Assembly (NCBI GenBank): GCA_910586125.1
Contig: CAJUHP010000038.1
Location: 1 to 19,472 of the forward strand
Source of the DNA: an uncultured Lachnospiraceae bacterium
GTDB lineage: Bacteria; Bacillota; Clostridia; Lachnospirales; Lachnospiraceae
Length of the DNA stretch: 19,472 nt
Reading direction: 5' to 3'
Both the position numbers and the translations under genes were made by a program. The notes under the pieces were generated by a model that saw nothing but the letters and a program-made list of their open reading frames with translations, did no database searches and was not told the origin of the DNA. Shown piece after piece: positions 1 to 5,358 of the stretch (positions are counted from its first letter, which is position 1; the number at the start of each line of letters is the position of its first letter).

Positions 1-101
1 ATATTCTCTTAAGAATTTTCAGGGTTGGAATATACTGTTTTGTTTTCAAGGTTCGTTGCTTTTCTTTGCTTTCGTTTTGCCGTCTCGCTGACAGCTTTGA
101 T

Positions 102-130
102 AGAATACCACATCTCAAAAGGTTTGTCAA
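102..130 (-). promoter_or_regulatory. Strong sigmaA promoter reading off the left edge
   Basis: On the minus strand a perfect TTGACA (125-130) is followed by a 17-nt spacer and TATTCT (102-107). Just upstream (about 131-172) are three phased A-tracts, as in UP elements of very strong promoters. No gene starts between it and position 1, so transcription leaves the window to the left. The leader contains CCTTGAAAAC and a small stem-loop at 3-16. From memory, such leaders precede rRNA operons in Clostridia. That identity is inference; the promoter itself is clear. Confidence 0.75.
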
Positions 131-188
131 CATCTTTTTTCGACTTTTTTTGATTTTTTTTATTTCCTGCCGAAAAAGCTAATTCCGC

Positions 189-211
189 GCGTTTCTAAAG
201 GCCGCAAACGC
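189..211 (-). terminator. Possible weak terminator after the L,D-transpeptidase gene
   Basis: On the minus strand GCGTTT pairs with AAACGC (6 bp, 11-nt loop) shortly after the stop at 226. A T-run follows only about 10 nt later, so this is not a textbook terminator. Confidence 0.3.
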
Positions 212-225
212 TTCCTCCGCCGCGT

Positions 226-1041
226 TCAATACCCGCTCACATTTTCCGCCGTGTCGATCAAAATCCGGCATCCCGGCCGGACATTCTGCAAAAGACGGAT
301 CATGTCCTCCTGCGGTACTGCCACACAGCCAAGCGTCGGAGGATCGTCTCCGATACAGTGCAGAAAAATGCAGCTCCCCTTATCTTTTTGCCCCTCCGTA
401 TTATACTCGATAAACAAGCAGTATTCATAACCGTCAATGTCCGCCAGATGTTCGCTCTCTTTCGCGTCCAGCTTCCAGTCTCTGTCCGGATCGTCGTCCC
501 GGCAAAGCTGGTTAAAAAAATCGGAGTCATAATCTCCCACCCACCAGTAGGACTCGTCGATCTGTGTGTAGGGAAGATAGGACCCCGGATCGGCTTCTGT
601 ACCGAAGGGAACCGACAGCCCGAACAGGCCGGAAGGGGTCTTCCCATCGCCCTCTTTTTCTTTTGCAATGCCGTTGTATCCGACATATCCTTCCGTCCGC
701 AGAATCTCCGTCCAGTTGCCGTCCTTTTTTTCGTGCATGGTCACGGTTGCCGTCACAGCATCCTCCGACTCTGTCTCCACCACGATGAGCTGCTCCAGCT
801 CTTTTGCTGCGGTCAGGTCCGACACAAAAGACAATTCCACCCTTCTCTGCTCCTCAGCTCTTCTCTCCTGATATATCGCCTGGCCAGCCGGATTAAGCTT
901 ATCGGATCTTATCCGCGCAGCCATTTCTGCCTCCCATGACGCAGTACAAATCTCCCCTTTTTTGACTGCCGGCTGCGCGCAACTGCACAGGCAGAATACG
1001 CTAAGCAGAACAAACAGAGCCGCTCCAACTTTTCTATTCAT
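226..1041 (-). CDS. L,D-transpeptidase-like (YkuD-type) lipoprotein
   Basis: A 271-residue protein. Residues 1-21 are a lipoprotein signal (MNRK, hydrophobic stretch, lipobox LCSC with Cys21 lipidated), so it should sit on the outer face of the membrane. The C-terminal half carries a YkuD-type signature: GDGKTPSGLFGL near 131-142, FLHC at 226-229 (His228) and TLGCVAVP with the putative catalytic Cys239. Family members form 3-3 peptidoglycan cross-links or attach groups to meso-diaminopimelate; which applies here cannot be read from sequence. The start at 1041 is chosen over an in-frame upstream start because AGAGGA lies correctly before it. It overlaps the kinase gene end by 8 bp, implying translational coupling and control by that two-component system. 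The family call is solid; the substrate is not known. Confidence 0.82.
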   Translation of the reverse strand: MNRKVGAALFVLLSVFCLCSCAQPAVKKGEICTASWEAEMAARIRSDKLNPAGQAIYQERRAEEQRRVELSFVSDLTAAKELEQLIVVETESEDAVTATVTMHEKKDGNWTEILRTEGYVGYNGIAKEKEGDGKTPSGLFGLSVPFGTEADPGSYLPYTQIDESYWWVGDYDSDFFNQLCRDDDPDRDWKLDAKESEHLADIDGYEYCLFIEYNTEGQKDKGSCIFLHCIGDDPPTLGCVAVPQEDMIRLLQNVRPGCRILIDTAENVSGY

Positions 1042-2560
1042 TGCTGATTCCTCTGGAAACAGACAGACCAAACGCCGGTATGACAGCCGGAAGCTCCAGC
1101 CTGCGCAGCTCGAACCAAAAGCATACGCCGTCGTCCATATTGCATACGCCGCAGCTTCCCCCGTGCGAATCCATGACCGCCTTTACAATCGACAGGCCGA
1201 TTCCGCTGCCTCCGTATGCTCTGGTCCGCGCTTTATCCACCTTGTAAAATTTCTGCCAGATATTATCCATCTCCGAGCCGGGAATCGGCTGCCCCGTGTT
1301 ATATACGGATACCTTCACATGATCCGTATCCTGCTCGGTATAGATCGCGATCCGCCTCTCTCCGCCGATATGGTTGATGGCATTGCTGATATAATTGCGG
1401 ACCACCTCTTCCAGCATAAATTCATCGGCCCGCACCGGCAATTTTTTCTCCGCGTCAAATTCGACCGCAATTTCTTTTTGCTGCAATAGAAGGTTAAACG
1501 AATGCAGCACGCCGTTTATCACCGGGATCAGGTCAAAATCCACCGGCTCCACGGAATTGAGTCCCGATTCAATCTGATTCAGCGTCAAAAGCTTGCGCAC
1601 AAGCTGGTTCATTTTTACCGCCTCGTCCACAATGACCTCGCAGTAGTAGGCTGTACTCTCCGGATCGTCCCCGACGCCTTCGAGCAGCCCTTCCGCGTAC
1701 CCCTGAATCAATGCAATCGGCGTTTTCAGTTCATGGGATACATTGGAGATAAACTCTTTGCGCATCTCATCAATCTGCACCTTTTCTTCAATATCCATGC
1801 GAAGCTGTGCGTTCGCCCGGCGCAGTTCACCGATTCTTCGCTCAAGTTCTCCCGCCATATAATTCATGCTGGTTCCAAGCAGGCCGATCTCATCCTCCCG
1901 CTCTTCTTCATATCGAACCGAAAAATCCAGATGCGCCATCCGGTCTGCAATCTGAGACAACCGGACAATCGGGCCGCTGATCCGCCTGGATATCAGCGAC
2001 ACCACCACGATGCTGATCAAAATCACTACCAACCCAATCAGCCAGGCAAAACGTGTCGAAATCATCACGCTCTCACGAATGCTGGGCAGCGAACTTCTGA
2101 GAAAACAGATACAGCCATCGCTGAAAAAACCAAAGAACAAAATATAGTTCGTCTGCAGCTTCTCGTCATTTTGACGCAGAATCACATAGCTGTCCGTCCG
2201 CTTTACAAGCTTCGCCGTCTCGCCGCCCTTTCCATAGGCCAAATCGCGCATCTGCTGTTCCAACTGATTCTCATACCCAAATTGAAACGCCACATCCTGC
2301 TCCGTGCTGCCGATCAGCGCCGAGATATTGGCTTTCTCCAGCAGGCGCATAACGCGAAGAGAGGTTCCCTCCTCAAGCAGATTTCCGCTCTGCAGAATGG
2401 TGTCAATTTCCTCGTAAGTTTCCACCATATCTTTTGTCCGCTCGTAGATATAATACCTCTCCAGATACAGACTGTTGGCCAGACAGATCACCAGAATCAT
2501 AAACCCCAGCAGACCCGAAATCAACAGCATGTATTTTCCCCGGATCGTATGTTTCATCAT
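1034..2560 (-). CDS. Membrane sensor histidine kinase
   Basis: A 508-residue class I sensor kinase. A first transmembrane helix lies at about 11-31. An extracytoplasmic sensing loop of about 135 residues follows, then a second helix at about 170-191. Next come HAMP (about 192-245, RRISGPI), HisKA with phospho-acceptor His276 in SNVSHELKTP, and a C-terminal HATPase with an N-box (NYISNAINHI) and G-box (GSGIGLSIVKAVMDSHGG). It is full length. The start overlaps the regulator's stop as ATGA (2557-2560), and GAGGTGG lies just upstream. It should phosphorylate the regulator encoded before it. The L,D-transpeptidase-like gene after it suggests an envelope-related signal, but the ligand is unknown. 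Confidence 0.95.
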   Translation of the reverse strand: MMKHTIRGKYMLLISGLLGFMILVICLANSLYLERYYIYERTKDMVETYEEIDTILQSGNLLEEGTSLRVMRLLEKANISALIGSTEQDVAFQFGYENQLEQQMRDLAYGKGGETAKLVKRTDSYVILRQNDEKLQTNYILFFGFFSDGCICFLRSSLPSIRESVMISTRFAWLIGLVVILISIVVVSLISRRISGPIVRLSQIADRMAHLDFSVRYEEEREDEIGLLGTSMNYMAGELERRIGELRRANAQLRMDIEEKVQIDEMRKEFISNVSHELKTPIALIQGYAEGLLEGVGDDPESTAYYCEVIVDEAVKMNQLVRKLLTLNQIESGLNSVEPVDFDLIPVINGVLHSFNLLLQQKEIAVEFDAEKKLPVRADEFMLEEVVRNYISNAINHIGGERRIAIYTEQDTDHVKVSVYNTGQPIPGSEMDNIWQKFYKVDKARTRAYGGSGIGLSIVKAVMDSHGGSCGVCNMDDGVCFWFELRRLELPAVIPAFGLSVSRGISNE

Positions 2561-3228
2561 TCCACCTCAAATTTGTAGCCCATACCCCAGATTGTCTTAA
2601 TGTAATCTCCCTTGATCCCAATTTTGCTGCGCAGCTTTTTCACATGCGTATCAATGGTGCGCGCCTCACCAAAATAATCATAATTCCAGACATTGTTCAA
2701 TATCTTCTCGCGGGACAGCGCAATCCCCTGATTTTCCATAAAATATTCCAGCAATTCAAATTCCTTGAAACTCAGTTCAATCCTCTCGCCGTCCACCGTG
2801 ACATAATGGGCTGTCTTATCCAGCGTGATCCCCCCCGCCGATAATATGTCGGCGTTTATTCCGCCGCTGCGGCGCAGTATCGCCTCCACGCGGGCCACCA
2901 GAATCTTAGGGCTGAACGGCTTGGAAATGTACTCGTCCACTCCCAGCTCAAATCCCAGCAGCTCGTCCCTCTCTTCGCTCTTGGCCGTCAGCATAATGAT
3001 CGGCACCTGTGAATGTTTGCGGATGGTCCTGCAGACTTCCCAGCCGTCCATCTTCGGCATCATTACATCCAGAATAATCAGCGCAATTTCTTTTTCCTGA
3101 AAGAAGCGGTCTACGGCTTCCTCGCCGTCCCCGGCTTCCAGCACCTCAAACTCCCGCCGGACCAGAAAGTCCTTCACCAGCTTGCGCATTCTGCTCTCAT
3201 CGTCCACTACCAAAATTCTATTTTTCAT
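2557..3228 (-). CDS. OmpR/PhoB-family response regulator
   Basis: A 223-residue DNA-binding response regulator. The receiver domain starts at once (ILVVDDE, acidic pocket Asp9/Asp10). The phospho-acceptor is Asp54 in LILDVMMPKMDG, and the conserved Lys is in MLTAK. The C-terminal winged helix covers about 125-223, with the recognition region around RTIDTHVKKLRSKIG and the ending GMGYKFEVE. The start at 3228 is preferred over an in-frame start 21 nt upstream because GGGAGG lies 9 nt before it. It is the first gene of the operon with the kinase and the transpeptidase-like gene, the usual regulator-kinase-target order. Autoregulation is plausible, given the inverted repeat in its upstream region. 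Confidence 0.95.
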   Translation of the reverse strand: MKNRILVVDDESRMRKLVKDFLVRREFEVLEAGDGEEAVDRFFQEKEIALIILDVMMPKMDGWEVCRTIRKHSQVPIIMLTAKSEERDELLGFELGVDEYISKPFSPKILVARVEAILRRSGGINADILSAGGITLDKTAHYVTVDGERIELSFKEFELLEYFMENQGIALSREKILNNVWNYDYFGEARTIDTHVKKLRSKIGIKGDYIKTIWGMGYKFEVE

Positions 3229-3345
3229 GGGGTCTGACCTCCCTGTCATTTGTCCGCCCAGCGGACTGTATTTTCTGATTCCGCGCAGCCTTTTACGGCT
3301 CCCTGCTCCTTATTTTAACAAAGCCGTATGAGAAATACCAGGGAC

Positions 3346-3366
3346 TTTTGAGAATTTCACTCAAAA
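3346..3366. promoter_or_regulatory. Inverted repeat between divergent genes
   Basis: TTTTGAG-N7-CTCAAAA is a perfect 7-bp inverted repeat in the 238-nt gap between the response regulator (minus) and the Gly/Cys-rich gene (plus). On the minus strand a TAAAAT -10-like box with no good -35 lies just downstream (about 3310-3320), which would suit an activator-dependent promoter. It could be an operator or an RNA hairpin. The rest of the gap shows nothing clear. Confidence 0.4.
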
Positions 3367-3466
3367 ATCACAATGCAAAAAACAAAATTCCTTTCCGAAA
3401 CTCTGTAAACCAGACAAGCCGAACCACATATCATTTAGTGTAATCAAAAACTGGAGGAATTACAAC

Positions 3467-3718
3467 ATGAGCGATTTAGTAGCGACCAACTGCAATAACG
3501 GCTGCGGATGCAGCGGAGGAAACGGCTGCGGCAATATCATCTGGATTCTGCTGCTTCTGTGCTGCTGCGGCGGCAACGGCGGAGGCTGCGGCTTCGGCAA
3601 TATGTTCGGCGGCGGCGACAACGACTGCTGCTCGATCATCTGGATTCTGCTGCTTCTGTCCTGCTGCGGCGGCAACAGCTTCGGCGGCAACGGCTGCGGC
3701 TGTGGCTGCGGCTGCTAA
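3467..3718 (+). CDS. Gly/Cys-rich small protein, 'chorion-like high-cysteine' type
   Basis: An 83-residue protein, preceded by GGAGGA at a good distance. The N-terminus is MSDLVATN. The rest is almost only Gly, Cys and Asn with two hydrophobic segments, IIWILLLL, at about 24-31 and 57-64. Each is followed by a Cys cluster and GGN. It ends in alternating Gly-Cys. Similar Clostridial proteins are labelled 'chorion class high-cysteine HCB protein' in databases; that name comes from composition, and I know of no proven role. The two hydrophobic blocks are near-identical at DNA level, so the gene grew by internal duplication. Membrane association, metal binding or disulfide cross-linking are guesses. 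It appears to be a single-gene unit ended by the terminator at 3787-3824. Confidence 0.8.
   Translation: MSDLVATNCNNGCGCSGGNGCGNIIWILLLLCCCGGNGGGCGFGNMFGGGDNDCCSIIWILLLLSCCGGNSFGGNGCGCGCGC
3536..3577 (+). repeat. Intragenic direct repeat, copy 1
   Basis: A 42-nt segment coding the hydrophobic block plus Cys cluster. It recurs 99 nt downstream at 3635-3676 with one mismatch, in the same frame, giving a 33-residue period. Confidence 0.9.
3635..3676 (+). repeat. Intragenic direct repeat, copy 2
   Basis: Second copy of the 42-nt segment at 3536-3577, with a single difference that changes a Cys codon to a Ser codon. Near-identity at silent positions implies recent duplication or gene conversion. 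Confidence 0.9.
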
Positions 3719-3786
3719 TTAACCCCGGCTGTCTCCGCTTCGCCGTCTGACTGCAAAGTCCGGACAGCGGGCGGAGACCCTCACGG

Positions 3787-3824
3787 AAAAACCTGTCGTT
3801 TTCGACCGAATACGGCAGGTTTTT
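3787..3824 (+). terminator. Rho-independent terminator after the Gly/Cys-rich gene
   Basis: AAAAACCTGTCG pairs with CGGCAGGTTTTT (12 bp including one G-U) around a 14-nt loop, and the right arm runs into T residues. A weaker hairpin, GTCTCCGC/GCGGAGAC (3731-3738 and 3771-3778), lies between it and the stop codon. Confidence 0.85.
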
Positions 3825-3839
3825 CTCTCAAAAAACCGA

Positions 3840-3868
3840 TTGACAGCAAAGAAAAAATCCTTTAAAAT
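3840..3868 (+). promoter_or_regulatory. SigmaA promoter of the flavoprotein-rubredoxin gene
   Basis: TTGACA (3840-3845), 17-nt spacer, TAAAAT (3863-3868): a near-consensus promoter starting a few bases after the preceding terminator. Transcription would begin about 30 nt before the start codon. Confidence 0.85.
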
Positions 3869-3870
3869 AG

Positions 3871-3891
3871 AAATAATTACTAATATTATTT
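3871..3891. promoter_or_regulatory. Candidate operator overlapping the transcription start
   Basis: AAATAAT-N7-ATTATTT is a perfect 7-bp inverted repeat directly after the -10 box and ahead of the ribosome site (AAGGAGGG). A repressor here would block initiation. The AT-rich layout is loosely like PerR/Fur-family boxes but does not match their consensus closely; the regulator is unknown. Confidence 0.5.
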
Positions 3892-3903
3892 TAAGGAGGG
3901 CTT

Positions 3904-4545
3904 ATGAACCGCAGTACCTTTCACAAAATTTCCTATGGCGTCTATGTGGTAAGTACCTGGGACCATGGACGAGCTACCGGCTGCATCGCCAACAGCGTCA
4001 TGCAGATCACATCTTCCCCTGCTACCATCGCCATCAGCATCAATCACGACAATTATACCAACACCTGTATCAAGGATCTGGGCCGTTTTGCCGTTTCCAT
4101 CCTCGCGCAGAATTCCGATCCGTCCCTGATTGGGACCTTCGGCTTTCAGTCGGGGCGCGATGCGGACAAGTTTTCTGAGACCAAACACCGCATTGAGGAC
4201 GGGCTTCCCGTCATTGCAGATTCCTGCGGTTATCTGACCTGTGAAGTGATCAATCAGATGGAGACATCCACACATACTATTTTTCTGGGGGAGGTAAAAG
4301 GAGCGGAACTGTTTGAAAACCGCGAGCCTCTGACTTACGCCTATTATCACAATGTCATAAAGGGCAAGAGTCCGAAAAATGCGCCGACCTACATTGCAGA
4401 GGAATCGCCGGCAATTACATCCGAAACGCCTCTGCACCGGTTTACCTGCCAGGTCTGCGGGTACGTCTATGAGGGAGAAGTTTTACCGGCGGATTATACC
4501 TGTCCAATCTGCCAGGCCAGCGCGGAGCGCTTTGAGAAGCGGTAA
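3904..4545 (+). CDS. Flavin reductase-like domain fused to a rubredoxin-type domain
   Basis: A 213-residue protein. Residues 1 to about 155 are an FMN-binding split-barrel of the flavin-reductase type (SYGVYVVSTWDHGRATGCIANSV near the start; SILAQNSD and FGFQSGRDADKF further on). Residues 179-213 are a short rubredoxin/rubrerythrin-type iron centre with paired cysteines at 182/185 (CQVCGY) and 200/203 (CPIC). This architecture matches 'high molecular weight rubredoxin' of anaerobes, which passes electrons from NAD(P)H through flavin to iron for O2, peroxide or NO reduction, often to a flavodiiron partner. No such partner is in the window. AAGGAGGG precedes the start. It is a single-gene unit with its own promoter and operator-like repeat, consistent with a cytoplasmic stress-induced role. 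Confidence 0.88.
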   Translation: MNRSTFHKISYGVYVVSTWDHGRATGCIANSVMQITSSPATIAISINHDNYTNTCIKDLGRFAVSILAQNSDPSLIGTFGFQSGRDADKFSETKHRIEDGLPVIADSCGYLTCEVINQMETSTHTIFLGEVKGAELFENREPLTYAYYHNVIKGKSPKNAPTYIAEESPAITSETPLHRFTCQVCGYVYEGEVLPADYTCPICQASAERFEKR

Positions 4546-4562
4546 CGCCCCATCCTCATTTT

Positions 4563-4590
4563 AAAAAGCGGGGGCGCCTCAGCACCCCCG
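4563..4590 (-). terminator. Rho-independent terminator of the Nudix gene
   Basis: On the minus strand CGGGGG (4585-4590) pairs with CCCCCG (4569-4574), followed by CTTTTT. It lies between two converging genes. The plus-strand side lacks a T-run, so it mainly serves the Nudix gene. Confidence 0.8.
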
Positions 4591-4598
4591 TCTCCCTA

Positions 4599-5102
4599 TT
4601 ACAGATCTATGTCCCCACTCGCTGCCAATTGCAAAAACTTGGTGTCCCGCCTGCGCCATTCTTCCATCGGAAGGGCCATGTTGGCTTCTATAATCTCCTT
4701 TAGCCCTGCCCAAGCCAGATGAAACCCCTGGCGTATTTCACTTTCTGTCATCTCCGTCTCTGCGATCTCATCCAAAACGTCACAGCCATAAAACAGCACA
4801 TGGCAGATATATTTGTGCCCCGGAGTCAGTATATCTTCCCGGATCTCCAAAATCTCCCCCAGCTCCCGGACCGATTCCGGGCGAATCAGCAGTCCCGTTT
4901 CCTCACGGACTTCCCGCTGCAGCGCCTGCAGCCAAGTCTCTCCCTGCTCCACGCCGCCGCCCGGGATTTTGTACTCCCCCTGACTGCTTTTCTGCATGGC
5001 AAAACAGCCGTCTCTCTGAATCAATGCCCGCACTGTGGTTTTCTCATATACCGGCATACTGTCTGTATAATTCCGTAAATCTAATGTTAATAATCGTCTC
5101 AT
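4599..5102 (-). CDS. Nudix hydrolase
   Basis: A 167-residue protein with a complete Nudix box at 49-71 (G-x5-E-x7-REVREETGL), preceded by KIPGGG. The REVREE glutamates bind Mg2+ for hydrolysis of a nucleoside diphosphate linked to another group. The substrate cannot be predicted: residues outside the box (MRRLLTLDLRNYTDSMPVYEKTTVRALI) are not diagnostic to me. The ATG at 5102 is chosen over a GTG one codon upstream. GGGGGAAG lies upstream at acceptable spacing. It is a single-gene unit with its own promoter and terminator. House-cleaning of oxidised or excess nucleotides is a family-level guess. Confidence 0.88.
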   Translation of the reverse strand: MRRLLTLDLRNYTDSMPVYEKTTVRALIQRDGCFAMQKSSQGEYKIPGGGVEQGETWLQALQREVREETGLLIRPESVRELGEILEIREDILTPGHKYICHVLFYGCDVLDEIAETEMTESEIRQGFHLAWAGLKEIIEANMALPMEEWRRRDTKFLQLAASGDIDL

Positions 5103-5178
5103 CACACAGCTTCCCCCTTTTTACGAACAAGATATCCCCTTACCGCTTCAAAAAAGAAAACAAAGCTTCTGAAATAAT

Positions 5179-5207
5179 AGTATATCACGCCGCAGACAGT
5201 ATCTCAA
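5179..5207 (-). promoter_or_regulatory. SigmaA promoter of the Nudix gene
   Basis: On the minus strand TTGAGA (5202-5207), 17-nt spacer, TATACT (5179-5184). It lies just after the probable terminator of the lysozyme operon. Confidence 0.7.
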
Positions 5208-5244
5208 CCAAATTCTGCCAACTTTGAGCAAAAACAAAGCTGCC

Positions 5245-5277
5245 GAAAAGAGGGCGCTGCAAAATGCAGCTCTCCCA
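5245..5277 (-). terminator. Probable terminator of the lysozyme operon
   Basis: On the minus strand GCTGCA pairs with TGCAGC around a 3-nt loop, with outer GAG/CTC pairs across an internal bulge, followed by TTTT. It is about 80 nt past the lysozyme stop codon. Confidence 0.55.
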
Positions 5278-5358
5278 CAACATACGGCACAATCCCTCCC
5301 GAATGGCTATACCGCACATCGTGCAAATCCGCTATTCTGCAACACCCTCTATCTCATT

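Noticed and set aside
1502..2578. Long plus-strand open frame opposite the sensor kinase
   Set aside because: The minus strand has intact HAMP, H-box and G-box; the opposite frame has unnatural composition and no ribosome site.
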